Shown: piece after piece, positions 39,063 to 48,059 of the stretch
Layout: every line of letters starts with the position of its first letter
How positions within the stretch are numbered: the first letter of the stretch is position 1
Assembly (NCBI GenBank): GCA_965200175.1
Contig: OZ241345.1
Location: forward strand, 1,798,001-1,862,000
DNA length: 64,000 bases
From: Azophilus sp026709365
Lineage (GTDB): Bacteria; Pseudomonadota; Gammaproteobacteria; Pseudomonadales; Azotimanducaceae
Direction of reading: 5' to 3'
Program-made: the position numbers and the translations under genes
The notes under the pieces: model-generated
The model's database searches: none
Seen by the model: only the letters and a program-made list of their open reading frames with translations
What the model was told of the DNA's origin: nothing

Positions 39063-40755
39063 GCTCATCCCGCCGGGCCTTGCGCTGCTGCTGGGCGCCT
39101 TGCTGATCGGGCTGGTCCGCGGGGCCTTGCGGAGCGTTGTGGTCCTCGCCGCGCCGCTGTTAACGCTCTGGATGGCCTGGCAGGTGCCGGACGGCGTCGC
39201 CTTCGACATCGCCTTCCTCGACTACCGCATAGAACCCCTGGAAGGCAGCCCGGTCCGTCGGCTGTTCGCGATCATCTTTGCGCTGATGGCCTTCGTTGGC
39301 GGCCTCTACGCCTACCGACACGCAAGGTGGCATGAGCTGGCGGCCGCCCATGCCTACGCCGCCGGGGCAATCGGCGTCTGCTTCGCCGGAGACCTGATCA
39401 CGCTGTTCCTGTTCTGGGAGTTGATGGCGCTGACCTCAACGTTCGTGATCTGGAGCGGCAGCCAGCGCCGGACGCGCTCGGCCGGCATTCGCTACGCCAT
39501 CATGCACCTGCTCGGCGGCGTGATCCTCAAGGTCGGCATCGAGGGCGTCGCCGTACACACCGGGTCGATCGACGTCCAGGCCATGATGGTGAACAACTTC
39601 GACACCGCCATGATCCTGATCGGCATCCTGATCAACGCAGCGGCGCCGCCGGTGTCGGCTTGGCTGTCCGATGCCTACCCGGAATCGAGCCCAACCGGCT
39701 CCGTCTTCCTGTCCGCCTTCACCACGAAGACCGCGGTGCTCGCGCTCATCCTGCTGTTTCCGGGCGAGCCGCTGCTGGTCGGCATCGGCTTGTTCATGGT
39801 CATGTACGGCATCATCTATGCCCTGCTTGAGAACAACATCCGACGCATCCTGGCGTTCTCGATCGTCAACCAGGTCGGCTTCATGGTCTGCGCCATCGGG
39901 ATCGGCACCGAGATGGCCTTGAACGGCGCTGCGGCCCATGCCTTTGCGCACATCATCTACAAGGCGCTGCTGTTCATGAGCGCCGGAGCGGTGATCTTGA
40001 GAACCGGCGTGAACCGATGCAGCGACGTCGGCGGGCTGTTCCGAACCATGCCGCTGACCGCCATCTTCGGCATCGTCGGCGCGTTGTCCATCTCCGGGTT
40101 TCCGCTGACCTCCGGCTTCACGACCAAGACCTTGATCTCCCAAGCGGCGGCCGACGAGACGCTGGTGTTCACCTACTTCACGCTCGCCGCCGCATCGGCA
40201 GGCGTTTTCCTGCACGCCGGGATCAAGTTTCCGTGGTTCGTCTTCTTCCAGCGGGACTCGGGGCTGCGCCCCAAGGATGCGCCTTGGAACATGTCCGCAG
40301 CAATGCTCATCTTCGCCTTCCTCTGCATCCTGCTGGGCGTGGCGCCGGAACTGCTGTACCGCTTGCTGCCCTACCCGGTTGACTATGCGCCCTACACAGC
40401 CGGCAAGGTGTTGTTCTATCTGCAGCTGCTGTTGTTTTCGGGACTCGCCTTCTTCCTGCTGCTGCCGCTGATGAAGCGCACGGAGACCATCAGTCTGGAC
40501 GCGGACTGGCTGTGGCGCGTTGCGCTCCTTGGCGGGGCGCGCGCGGCTTATGCCTTGCTGCGGAAGGCTGGGGGCGCCGCGCAAGGCAGCCTGAACCGGG
40601 TTGCCCGCAAGCTTCGGACGCTGGCGGCGCGCCATATGTCCACATCCCCTGACGACGGCCGATCCGGCGTGTTCGCCCGCACTTGGTCGATCGGCGCAAC
40701 CGCGCTTTGGATCGCCGTGCTGCTCACCAGCTACGTGTTCGTTTACTACCTTTGA
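39052..40755 (+). CDS. Third antiporter-like subunit (D'') with a missing channel Lys
   Basis: Start ATG at 39052; the longer frame reads out of phase through the preceding gene. The 567-residue protein keeps Glu123 (ITLFLFWELMALTS) and Lys226 (AFTTKTAVLAL), but where MrpD and D' have K-A-A it has Asn195 (GILINAAAPPVSAWL), and the His of the following PLHSWLP is replaced. The missing Lys suggests it does not pump by the standard path. A C-terminal soluble stretch (ARAAYALLRKAGGAAQGSL) and a final helix extend it beyond D and D'. It ends the operon. Confidence 0.9.
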   Translation: MTLELIPPGLALLLGALLIGLVRGALRSVVVLAAPLLTLWMAWQVPDGVAFDIAFLDYRIEPLEGSPVRRLFAIIFALMAFVGGLYAYRHARWHELAAAHAYAAGAIGVCFAGDLITLFLFWELMALTSTFVIWSGSQRRTRSAGIRYAIMHLLGGVILKVGIEGVAVHTGSIDVQAMMVNNFDTAMILIGILINAAAPPVSAWLSDAYPESSPTGSVFLSAFTTKTAVLALILLFPGEPLLVGIGLFMVMYGIIYALLENNIRRILAFSIVNQVGFMVCAIGIGTEMALNGAAAHAFAHIIYKALLFMSAGAVILRTGVNRCSDVGGLFRTMPLTAIFGIVGALSISGFPLTSGFTTKTLISQAAADETLVFTYFTLAAASAGVFLHAGIKFPWFVFFQRDSGLRPKDAPWNMSAAMLIFAFLCILLGVAPELLYRLLPYPVDYAPYTAGKVLFYLQLLLFSGLAFFLLLPLMKRTETISLDADWLWRVALLGGARAAYALLRKAGGAAQGSLNRVARKLRTLAARHMSTSPDDGRSGVFARTWSIGATALWIAVLLTSYVFVYYL

Positions 40756-40846
40756 TCTCGGCTGGCCGCTGCCCATGAACCGCAGCACCCGATTCGGGAG
40801 GAGCCCGAACCGCCGCCGCGCTGCGACGTTCAGCCCAATCCGGCGC

Positions 40847-40855
40847 TGCTATACT
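40847..40855 (+). promoter_or_regulatory. Extended -10 promoter upstream of tusD
   Basis: TGCTATACT matches an extended -10 element (TG, one base, then TATACT). A weak -35-like TTCAGC lies 15 bases before the -10 hexamer. Transcription would begin near 40862, 23 nt before the TTG of tusD, with GAGG as ribosome-binding site in between. Confidence 0.55.
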
Positions 40856-40884
40856 GCGTCCAACGTTCAGCGAGGCGGCTGGCC

Positions 40885-41277
40885 TTGGTCATTTCCATAG
40901 CCGTACACGGCGCACCTTACGCTGGCGCCGGCTCCAGAACGGCGCTGCGCTTCGTTGAGAGCGCCCTGCGCCTCGGGCATCGGGTTCATCGGGTGTTCTT
41001 CTATCACGATGGGGTGCTGGCCGCCGCCGAGCCGGGCGTGGCGCCCCAGGATGAGGAGGACCTGCATGCCGGTTGGGTGCGCCTCGGCGAGACCCACGGG
41101 GTCGAACTCGCCGTTTGCATCGCCAACGCCCTGAAGCGCGGAATGCTCGACGAGACGGAGCGCGACCGCTACGAAAGGAAGGCCGCCACCGCCCATTCGG
41201 CGTTCGCCATTGTCGGCTTGGGGCAGCTCATTGAAGCCATGACCGCATCTGACCGCTTTGTGACCTTCGCCGCCTGA
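40885..41277 (+). CDS. tusD: Sulfurtransferase TusD
   Basis: DsrE-family protein of 130 residues from a TTG start, the only start giving the normal N-terminus (VISIAVHGAPYAGAGSRTAL), with GAGG 9 nt upstream. It has VHRVFFYHDGVLAA and the catalytic Cys in LAVCIANALKRG. TusD with TusC and TusB relays persulfide sulfur from TusA to TusE for 2-thiouridine modification of tRNA wobble bases. The stop shares bases with the tusC start. Confidence 0.93.
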   Translation: MVISIAVHGAPYAGAGSRTALRFVESALRLGHRVHRVFFYHDGVLAAAEPGVAPQDEEDLHAGWVRLGETHGVELAVCIANALKRGMLDETERDRYERKAATAHSAFAIVGLGQLIEAMTASDRFVTFAA

Positions 41278-41633
41278 TGGCCAAGCGCATTCTGTTTTTG
41301 CTCAACCGGACGCCCTACGGCGCAAGCCACGCCCTGGAGGCCATTGAGGCCATTCTGGTGGCCGGCGTCCTCGACCAGAAGGTGAGCGTGTTGTTCACCG
41401 GCGCCGGGTTGTATCAGTTGCTCAGCGACCAGGACGGCGGCGCCCTGGGCGGCCGAACGGTGGGCAAGATGCTGGGCGCCCTGCCCGAGTACGGCGTCAC
41501 CGACCTGTTCGCCTGCCGCCCTTCGGCGGAACGCCTCGGCTTGGGCGACGCCAACCTGTGCCTGCCGGTAACCTGGCTGGACCACGCCGAACAAAGGCGC
41601 CTGATCAACCGCCAGGACATCGTGACGGGCTGA
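41277..41633 (+). CDS. tusC: Sulfur relay subunit TusC
   Basis: 118 residues, DsrE-like fold: RILFLLNRTPYGASHALEAIEA near the start and KVSVLFTGAGLYQLLSDQDG; no catalytic Cys is needed in TusC. It is the structural partner of TusD and TusB in a hexameric complex. It overlaps tusD by one base and precedes tusB by 2 nt. Confidence 0.93.
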   Translation: MAKRILFLLNRTPYGASHALEAIEAILVAGVLDQKVSVLFTGAGLYQLLSDQDGGALGGRTVGKMLGALPEYGVTDLFACRPSAERLGLGDANLCLPVTWLDHAEQRRLINRQDIVTG

Positions 41634-41635
41634 TC

Positions 41636-41902
41636 GTGGCCACCTTGCACTTAGTGAACAAGCCCGCAGCCTGGAAAGGCTGCCATCCGCTGCTCGATCC
41701 CAAGGATGCCGTGCTGCTGATCGAGGACGGCACCTACCTCGCGCAGCAGGCGCTGAGCGGCGCTGCGTTCCATGCGCTTGAGCCCGACGTTCGCGCCCGC
41801 GGCCTTTCCCGGCGCGTCCACCCCAGCATCCGCACGGCCTCCTTCGACGACTTCGTGCGCCTCGTGGAAAGCTGCGAGCGCGTCGTCACTTGGAGCGCAT
41901 GA
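41636..41902 (+). CDS. tusB: Sulfur relay subunit TusB
   Basis: The GTG at 41636, just after the tusC stop, yields 88 residues beginning MATLHLVNKPAAW and containing DAVLLIEDGTYLAQQAL and ARGLSRRVHPSIRTASFDDFVRL, the normal TusB pattern, ending VTWSA. A longer in-frame start would run into tusC. Third component of the TusBCD complex. Confidence 0.9.
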   Translation: MATLHLVNKPAAWKGCHPLLDPKDAVLLIEDGTYLAQQALSGAAFHALEPDVRARGLSRRVHPSIRTASFDDFVRLVESCERVVTWSA

Positions 41903-41903
41903 A

Positions 41904-42215
41904 TTGCTGCCCGACACCGACAAGGACGGCTACCTGCGCAACCCAGCTGACTGGAGCCCCGCCGTGGCGGAGGAGATCGCCCAGCAAAGCGGCATTGCGC
42001 TCACCGCCGCCCACTGGCAGGTCATTGAGCTGGTCCAGGCGTTCCACCGCGCCTACGACCTCAGCCCGGACATGCGCCCCTTGGTCAAGTGGGTGCGCGC
42101 CAACCTTGGCGAGGAGCAGGGCTCCAGCCTGCATCTGCTCAAGCTCTTTCCGGGAAGCCCCGCCCGCCTTGCCGCCAAGATCGCCGGATTGCCCAGACCA
42201 ACCAACTGCCTGTAG
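41904..42215 (+). CDS. tusE: Sulfur relay protein TusE (DsrC family)
   Basis: A TTG at 41904, 1 nt after the tusB stop, gives 103 residues; no ATG or GTG is available. The sequence DGYLRNPADWSPAVAEEIA, then AHWQVIELVQAFHRAYDLSPDMR and LLKLFPGSPARLAAKIAGLP, is characteristic, and the catalytic penultimate Cys is present (PTNCL). TusE accepts sulfur from TusBCD and passes it to MnmA for tRNA thiolation. Confidence 0.9.
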   Translation: MLPDTDKDGYLRNPADWSPAVAEEIAQQSGIALTAAHWQVIELVQAFHRAYDLSPDMRPLVKWVRANLGEEQGSSLHLLKLFPGSPARLAAKIAGLPRPTNCL

Positions 42216-42269
42216 GCGCCGACCTGCCGGCCGGACTTCGACAGCCCAACGTATTAATGTGGAGATCAG

Positions 42270-42977
42270 ATGGACCCCACCCAATTATTGAACCGGTTTC
42301 TCGGCGCTGATGCCGCCACCGGCGCCAAGTCCGCCGCCGAGGCCGCCAAGCAGCGGCTTGGAGGCATGAGCGGCGGCACCGCGCTGGCCGGGGGCCTCGC
42401 GGCCGGCGGCGTGGTTGGCCTTTTGCTCGGCAGCAAGAAGGCGCGTAGAAAGGTGGGCAAGGTCGCCGGCTACGGCGGCGCAGCCGCCCTCGGCGCGCTG
42501 GCGCTGAAGGCCTACCAGAACTGGCAGAACGGCGCAGCGCCGGATACCGCGCCAACCGCAACCGCAGTGGACACCCAGGATGTGGATACCCGTTTCCTGC
42601 CCGCAGCCGCCCCGGCAAGCAGTGGGGAGCGCTTCGAACTCTCCCTGATCCGAGCCATGATCGGTGCGGCCAAGGCCGACGGCGTGGTTGACAGCGAAGA
42701 GCAGGGGCGCGTCTTTGAGCAGGTCGAACGCCTAGGCCTCGATGCGGAAGGCAAGGCGTTCGTGTTCGATGCCCTGTCGAAGCCCCCTGACCTGGCCCAG
42801 ATTGCGGCCGCCGCAAGCACCCAGGAGCAGGCCGCCGAGATCTACCTCGTCTCGCGGCTGGCGATCGACATCGACCATCCGGCGGAGAAGGCCTACCTGG
42901 AGGCGTTGGCGCACCGCTTGAACCTGCCGGCGGAACTCATCGCCCATCTTGACCGACAGGCGGAAGCAGGCAGCTAG
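42270..42977 (+). CDS. DUF533 (TerB-like) membrane-associated protein
   Basis: The 235-residue protein has a glycine-rich hydrophobic segment (GTALAGGLAAGGVVGLLLG, about 37-55) and a C-terminal TerB-like helical domain (FELSLIRAMIGAAKADGVVD, EIYLVSRLAIDIDHPAEKAY), as in YebE/DUF533 proteins. These are inner-membrane proteins often induced by envelope stress in enterobacteria; the role here is not known. Its stop and that of cysG overlap convergently by 4 bases (CTAG). Confidence 0.88.
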   Translation: MDPTQLLNRFLGADAATGAKSAAEAAKQRLGGMSGGTALAGGLAAGGVVGLLLGSKKARRKVGKVAGYGGAAALGALALKAYQNWQNGAAPDTAPTATAVDTQDVDTRFLPAAAPASSGERFELSLIRAMIGAAKADGVVDSEEQGRVFEQVERLGLDAEGKAFVFDALSKPPDLAQIAAAASTQEQAAEIYLVSRLAIDIDHPAEKAYLEALAHRLNLPAELIAHLDRQAEAGS

Positions 42978-44356
42978 TCCCGCCGCCGCCCGCTGGCAGA
43001 AAGCCGCAGATTGATCACCTCGCCGATGATGATGAGGGTTGGGCCGCTGACTTCGGCGGCGGCAACGGCAGCGGGCAGTTCGCGCAGGGGCGCTTGGACT
43101 TGGCGCTGCTCCGGCAAGGTGGCGCGCTCGATGAGCAGCGCGGGGGTTTGCGGGTTCATGCCTTGGCCGATGAGCTTGCCGACGATTTCCGCCAAGCCCA
43201 GCAGACCCATATAGACCACGAGGGTTTGGTGGGGGTTGATGAGTTCCGGCCAATCCAGGTTCACTTGGTCGTTGACCCGGTGGCCGGTGACGAAGCGCAC
43301 GGATTGGGCCAGGTCGCGATGGGTCAGGGGGATGCCGAGGGTGCTGGCGGCGCCTAGGGCGGCGGTGATGCCGGGCACCACCACGCAGTCGATGCCTTGG
43401 GCGGCCAGCGTCTCCACCTCCTCGCCCCCGCGGCCGAAGATGAAGGGGTCGCCGCCCTTCAGGCGCACCACGCGCTGGCCCGCCAAGGCCCGCTCGGCCA
43501 GCAGGTCATTGATGGCCGCCTGACGCAGGCCGGCGAAACGCTGGCGCTTGCCGACGTAGATGCGCTCCGCATCGCGGCGGGCGAAATCCAGGATCCGCTC
43601 GTTGACCAAGTTGTCGTAGAGCACCGCATCGGCCTCCTGAAGCAGCCGCAGGGCCTTGAGGGTCAGCAGCTCCGGGTCGCCTGGACCGGCGCCGACCAGG
43701 GCCACCAAGCCAGGGGCGGCCTCGGCCGGGGCGGCAAGGGCTTGTGCAAACGCCGTCTCCGCCCGCGCCGGAGCGCCGGTAAGCAGGCGCTCGGCGACCG
43801 GGCCGTTGAGAATCCGCTCCCAGAAGGCCCGCCGCTTGCCCAAGTCCGGCAGCGCCGCCGCGACCCGCTCGCGGCGCTCGGCGGCGAATTCCGCCAGCGC
43901 GCCCAAGCGCGGCGGCAGACGGGCTTCAATCCAGCCCCGCGCAATCCTCGCCAAAGTCGGCGACCGGCCGCCGGTGGAAACGGAAACCTGGACGGCGCCC
44001 CGGTCCACGATGGCGGGAAAGATCGCTGAGCAGGCGCTCGGCGCATCCACGGCGTTCATCAACGTCTCGCGCGTTTCGCAATCCGCATAGATCCGCCTGT
44101 TGAGGCGCGCATCGTCGGTGGCGGCGATCACCAGCCGGCGACCGTTCACGTCGCTGGACCGGTAGCGGCGCTCAAACAGCAGCACCGAGCCGCGCGCCGC
44201 CAAGTCACGCACCTCATCGCAGCAGGTTTTGGCGACCACGCTGACCGTGGCGCCCACCCTAAGCAGGAACTCGATCTTGCGCAGCGCCACAGCGCCGCCG
44301 CCCACCACCAGGCAGTCCCGGCCGCGCAGGTTGATGTGCATCGGGAGGTAGTCCAC
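42974..44356 (-). CDS. cysG: Siroheme synthase CysG (trifunctional)
   Basis: Start GTG at 44356 with GGAGG 8 nt upstream gives MDYLPMHINLRGRDCL, aligned to the CysG N-terminus. The 460-residue protein combines the Met8-like dehydrogenase/ferrochelatase half (CLVVGGGAVALRKIEFLL, VSVSTGGRSPTLARI) with the uroporphyrinogen-III methyltransferase half (VALVGAGPGDPELLTL, RVVRLKGGDPFIFGRGGEE, VTGH). It makes siroheme for sulfite and nitrite reductases. It lies 14 nt after serS. Confidence 0.96.
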   Translation of the reverse strand: MDYLPMHINLRGRDCLVVGGGAVALRKIEFLLRVGATVSVVAKTCCDEVRDLAARGSVLLFERRYRSSDVNGRRLVIAATDDARLNRRIYADCETRETLMNAVDAPSACSAIFPAIVDRGAVQVSVSTGGRSPTLARIARGWIEARLPPRLGALAEFAAERRERVAAALPDLGKRRAFWERILNGPVAERLLTGAPARAETAFAQALAAPAEAAPGLVALVGAGPGDPELLTLKALRLLQEADAVLYDNLVNERILDFARRDAERIYVGKRQRFAGLRQAAINDLLAERALAGQRVVRLKGGDPFIFGRGGEEVETLAAQGIDCVVVPGITAALGAASTLGIPLTHRDLAQSVRFVTGHRVNDQVNLDWPELINPHQTLVVYMGLLGLAEIVGKLIGQGMNPQTPALLIERATLPEQRQVQAPLRELPAAVAAAEVSGPTLIIIGEVINLRLSASGRRRD

Positions 44357-44370
44357 GAATCCCGCCTCCT

Positions 44371-45654
44371 TCAGACCCCGCTTAAGTCGAGCGTGGCCGC
44401 GCCGCCCATGTAGGGCCGAAGGACCTCGGGAATCGACACGCCGCCAGCCCGGTCCTGAAAATTCTCCAGCACTGCAACCAAGGTGCGGCCAACGGCCAGT
44501 GCCGAGCCGTTCAGGGTGTGGACGTATTCGTTGACGCCGCCGCCCGCCTCCTTGCAGCGGGCCATCATGCGCCGCGCCTGGAAGTCCAGGAAGTTGCTGC
44601 ATGAGGAGATCTCCCGATAGCGCCCCTGCCCAGGCAGCCAGACTTCAAGGTCGATGGTCTTGGCGGCGGCAAAGCCGAGGTCGCCGCCGCACAGGACCAC
44701 CGTCCGGTAGGGCAACTCCAGCTTCCTGAGGATGGCCTCCGCATGGCCGGTGAGTTCATCAAGCGCCCGCCAGGAGTCTTCAGGGCGCACCAACTGCACC
44801 AGCTCGACCTTCTCGAACTGGTGCTGGCGGATCATGCCCCGGGTGTCCTTGCCGTAGCTGCCGGCTTCGCTGCGAAAGCACGGGGTGTGGCAGACGTGCC
44901 GGATGGGCAGCGCCTCGACGTCGATGATGGCGTCGCGATAAAGGTTGGTGACCGGCACTTCCGCAGTGGGAATCAGGTGCATGCCATCACTGCCCGCTAT
45001 CGTGAATTGCTCCGCGGCGAACTTGGGCAGTTGGCCGGTGCCGAACAGCGACGCCGAATTGACGATGTAGGGGACGTACACCTCGGCGTAGCCGTGCTGC
45101 TCGACGTGGGTGTCGATCATGAACTGGGTGATCGCCCGGTGCAGGCGCGCCGCCGCGCCCTTCATGACCACGAAGCGGGCGCCGGATACCTTCGCCGCGG
45201 CGTCAAAGTCCAACGCGCCGTTGGCGCCGAGGTCCACATGGTCCAAGGGCTCAAAGTCAATGGGCGGAATGCGCCCCCAAGTGCTGAGCTCCAGGTTGTC
45301 GTCCTCCTTCGCTCCTTCCGGCACTGAGGCATCGGGCAGGTTCGGGATTTCGGACAAAAAGCGATGCTGCGCCTCCTGCAGGTCCGTGAGCTTTGCCTTG
45401 GCAGCTTTCAGACGTTCGCCCAAGTCGCCGACCTGGGCAACGAGGGGCGCGATGTCCTCGCCCCGGGACTTCGCCTCACCGATGGCTTTGGAGCGGACGT
45501 TGCGCTCGCGCTGCAGCCGCTCGGTCCGGGACTGCAGCTGCCGCCGCTCCTCCTCCTGGGCGCGAAAAGCCGCCGTGTCCAAGTTGAAGCACCGGACCCG
45601 AAGCCGCCGGGCGACCGCATCGGGATCCTGCCGCAATTGCTTGATGTCCAGCAT
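44371..45654 (-). CDS. serS: Seryl-tRNA synthetase
   Basis: Class II synthetase of 427 residues with an N-terminal coiled-coil arm (about 30-105) binding tRNA-Ser, motif 2 (HTPCFRSEAGSYGKDTRGM) and motif 3 (NGSALAVGRTLVAVLENFQ). The serine-binding TAEVPVTNLYRD segment is present. It is flanked by crcB and cysG as in Pseudomonas, 3 nt after crcB. Confidence 0.98.
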   Translation of the reverse strand: MLDIKQLRQDPDAVARRLRVRCFNLDTAAFRAQEEERRQLQSRTERLQRERNVRSKAIGEAKSRGEDIAPLVAQVGDLGERLKAAKAKLTDLQEAQHRFLSEIPNLPDASVPEGAKEDDNLELSTWGRIPPIDFEPLDHVDLGANGALDFDAAAKVSGARFVVMKGAAARLHRAITQFMIDTHVEQHGYAEVYVPYIVNSASLFGTGQLPKFAAEQFTIAGSDGMHLIPTAEVPVTNLYRDAIIDVEALPIRHVCHTPCFRSEAGSYGKDTRGMIRQHQFEKVELVQLVRPEDSWRALDELTGHAEAILRKLELPYRTVVLCGGDLGFAAAKTIDLEVWLPGQGRYREISSCSNFLDFQARRMMARCKEAGGGVNEYVHTLNGSALAVGRTLVAVLENFQDRAGGVSIPEVLRPYMGGAATLDLSGV

Positions 45655-45657
45655 CTC

Positions 45658-46035
45658 TCAAACTCCCGGAAAACGCTGTCCCAGCCAAGCAGCGAACAGA
45701 CAACCCGTCACGCTGGCGATCGCATAAACAACGGCCGCACTCCATCTTCCTGAATTAATCAGCATCAAGCCCTCCAGGGAAAACGCGGAAAAAGTGGTGA
45801 AGCCGCCCAGCACGCCGACGACCAGAAAGGCCCTGCCCCATTCCTCGAACCAAGCCAAATGCGACCAACTGCCCCACGCCAGGCCGATGCCGAAGCTGCC
45901 GGCGACGTTGATGGCCAGGGTGGCCCAAGGAAAGCCGACGCTGACCCAGGGGACGCCGGAGATGGCCGCTGACATCAAGTGGCGCGCCACGGCCCCCAAG
46001 GCGCCGCCCAGGGCCACTGCCGCAACGCCGCTCAT
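45658..46035 (-). CDS. crcB: Fluoride exporter CrcB
   Basis: Four hydrophobic segments in 125 residues and the typical GFTTFSAFSLEGLML motif (Phe-box residues of the fluoride path) plus GALGAVARHLMS near the start. Dual-topology fluoride channel (Fluc). The start overlaps the rarA stop by 4 nt, so no room exists for a fluoride riboswitch; expression would follow rarA. Confidence 0.95.
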   Translation of the reverse strand: MSGVAAVALGGALGAVARHLMSAAISGVPWVSVGFPWATLAINVAGSFGIGLAWGSWSHLAWFEEWGRAFLVVGVLGGFTTFSAFSLEGLMLINSGRWSAAVVYAIASVTGCLFAAWLGQRFPGV

Positions 46036-47324
46036 CGAGCCGCCTGCGCGCGTTCGTCAAGCGCCTGCAGGCGCTCCAAGCGGGCCTTGATCCTCGCCTC
46101 CAAGCCCCGCTCGACTGGCCGGTAGTAGCGCTGCGGATCGAGCTCATCCGGGAAGTACCTTTCGCCGGCCGCGTAGGCTTCGGCCTCATCATGGGCGTAG
46201 CGGTAGCCCTTGCCGTAGCCGAGGCCTTTCATCAACCGCGTGGGGGCGTTGCGCAGATGCATGGGCACGCCAAGGGAAGGGGTTTGCGCCACATGGGCCT
46301 GGGCGGCTCCGAAGGCTCGATAGGCGGCATTGCTCTTGGGAACGCTCGCCAAGTAGATCACCGTTTGGGCAATGGCCAACTCCCCTTCCGGCGACCCCAG
46401 ACGGTCGTAGGCATCCCAAGCGGCCAGCGCCATCTGCAGGGCGCGGGGATCGGCGTTGCCCACCTCCTCGCTGGCCATGCGCACCAGCCGCCGGGCGATG
46501 TAGCGCGGATCGCAGCCGCCGTCCAGCATGCGGCAGAACCAATACAGGGCCGCATCGACGGCACTGCCGCGCACCGCCTTGTGCAACGCCGAAATCTGCT
46601 CATGGAACAGATCGCCGCCCTTGTCGAAGCGGCGCCTGCGGGCGGGCGCGGCCTGTTCGACGAGGCTTAGGTCGATGCGCCCGGCACCCAGTTGGGCGAC
46701 GGTTTCAAGCAGGTTGAGCAGGCGCCGGGCATCGCCGTCGGCCAACTCAACCAACCCGGCCGCGGCATCATCATCCACGGCGACGCCCAAGGCGTTGGCC
46801 GCCCGATGCAGAACCTTGCGCAACGCCTGCGCGTCCAGGGCCTTGAGCACATGCACCCGAGCGCGGGAAAGCAGGGCTGCGTTGACTTCAAACGAAGGAT
46901 TCTCGGTGGTCGCGCCGACGAAGGTCACGACGCCACGCTCCACGTGGGGCAGGAAGGCGTCCTGCTGGGCCTTGTTGAAGCGATGCACCTCATCGACGAA
47001 CAGCGCCGTGCCCTGTCCCAGCCGACGCGCCGCCTCCGCGCTGCGCACCGCCTCGCGCACGTCCTTGACGCCGGCGAGCACGGCGCTTAAGGAGATCCAG
47101 CCCAGTCCGGCACGGTCGGCAAGCAGGCGGGCCAAGGTGGTCTTGCCGGAGCCGGGCGGTCCCCAAAGGATCATGGAGTGCATTCGCCCCGCCGCGGCCA
47201 GACGCGCCAAGGGGGCGCCCTCCCCCACCAAGTGCGCCTGGCCCGCAAAGTCCGTCAATGTCATAGGGCGCAGCCGATCCGCCAGCGGCCGTCCCTCATC
47301 TGCCTGAAGCCCGTCGTCGCCCAT
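46032..47324 (-). CDS. rarA: Replication-associated recombination protein RarA
   Basis: Start ATG at 47324 avoids an unneeded extension. AAA+ ATPase of 430 residues: DRLRPMTLTDFAGQAHLVG, Walker A WGPPGSGKTT (Lys61), Walker B TALFVDEVHRFNK, sensor GATTENPSFEVN and C-terminal clamp-loader-like region. RarA (MgsA) acts at stalled replication forks with SSB. It lies between lolA and crcB, the common order. Confidence 0.96.
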   Translation of the reverse strand: MGDDGLQADEGRPLADRLRPMTLTDFAGQAHLVGEGAPLARLAAAGRMHSMILWGPPGSGKTTLARLLADRAGLGWISLSAVLAGVKDVREAVRSAEAARRLGQGTALFVDEVHRFNKAQQDAFLPHVERGVVTFVGATTENPSFEVNAALLSRARVHVLKALDAQALRKVLHRAANALGVAVDDDAAAGLVELADGDARRLLNLLETVAQLGAGRIDLSLVEQAAPARRRRFDKGGDLFHEQISALHKAVRGSAVDAALYWFCRMLDGGCDPRYIARRLVRMASEEVGNADPRALQMALAAWDAYDRLGSPEGELAIAQTVIYLASVPKSNAAYRAFGAAQAHVAQTPSLGVPMHLRNAPTRLMKGLGYGKGYRYAHDEAEAYAAGERYFPDELDPQRYYRPVERGLEARIKARLERLQALDERAQAAR

Positions 47325-47379
47325 GTGCCTACGCGCCTGCTCGAATGGCGATTTTAACGCATTGGCCAAGGCTTGAAGT

Positions 47380-48033
47380 TCAATAGACCTCCACGCCCTC
47401 CGGGAGGTCGAGCTCAAAGTCGCTCGACTGAACCACGGATGCGTCCTCGAAGCGGTTCAAGCGGACGTCGGTGCGCTGGCCCAACGGGCTGCGAATCTCA
47501 ATCCTGCTGAGGCGGCCGCCGGCAAAAGCCAGGATGATCTCCGCGATGAGCGCATCATCGGCCAACGGCCGCAGGCTGAACCGTTCCGACTCCGAGCGGG
47601 CGACCTCGTATTCGGCGTTCAGGGTGGCCTGCGAACCGGTGAGCACCGCCAACGGGGCATCCGCCAACGCCTCCTCGATCGGCCGGACGCTGACCTGTTC
47701 GAGATCCGGATCATAGACCTTGAGGGTTTCGCCGTCGGCAACGATGACCTGCCGATAGGGCTCAACCAACTCCCAGCGAAACTTCGGCCTTGCCAAACGC
47801 ACCCGGCCACGGGCCTGCTCCAGCAGTTCGCCGCGAGTGCCGTACTGCGCCTGCGTGAAGTCCGCGGCCATGCGGCCGACGGCATCGAGACGCCGCTGCA
47901 GCTCCGAACGGGGATCGCCCAGGGCCGGCGCCGCCAATCCCGCAGCCATCAGAACGCATCCGCAAAGCCTCAGCACGGCTCCCAGCGTCCGGTCCCGCCA
48001 ATTTGCCCAAGGCAACGGCTGGTCTGAGGCCAT
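47380..48033 (-). CDS. lolA: Outer-membrane lipoprotein carrier LolA
   Basis: Periplasmic chaperone carrying lipoproteins from LolCDE to LolB. The chosen ATG yields 217 residues with a 39-residue leader (hydrophobic LCGCVLMAAGLAAPALG); a GTG at 47976 would give a shorter, more typical signal peptide and is a real alternative. The mature part contains LQRRLDAVGRMAADFTQAQYG, then RVRLARPKFRWELVEPYRQVIVADG and VYDPDLEQVSVRPIEEAL, all LolA-like. It sits between ftsK and rarA. Confidence 0.93.
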   Translation of the reverse strand: MASDQPLPWANWRDRTLGAVLRLCGCVLMAAGLAAPALGDPRSELQRRLDAVGRMAADFTQAQYGTRGELLEQARGRVRLARPKFRWELVEPYRQVIVADGETLKVYDPDLEQVSVRPIEEALADAPLAVLTGSQATLNAEYEVARSESERFSLRPLADDALIAEIILAFAGGRLSRIEIRSPLGQRTDVRLNRFEDASVVQSSDFELDLPEGVEVY

Positions 48034-48059
48034 GCCTCCTGGAGCCGTCGGACGGCGCA

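Noticed and set aside
39436..40788. Minus-strand open frame of 450 codons
   Set aside because: It is antisense to the third antiporter subunit and rich in His, Gln and Asp, typical of a mirror frame.
45655..46035. Fluoride riboswitch upstream of crcB
   Set aside because: crcB overlaps the rarA stop, leaving no leader for a riboswitch.
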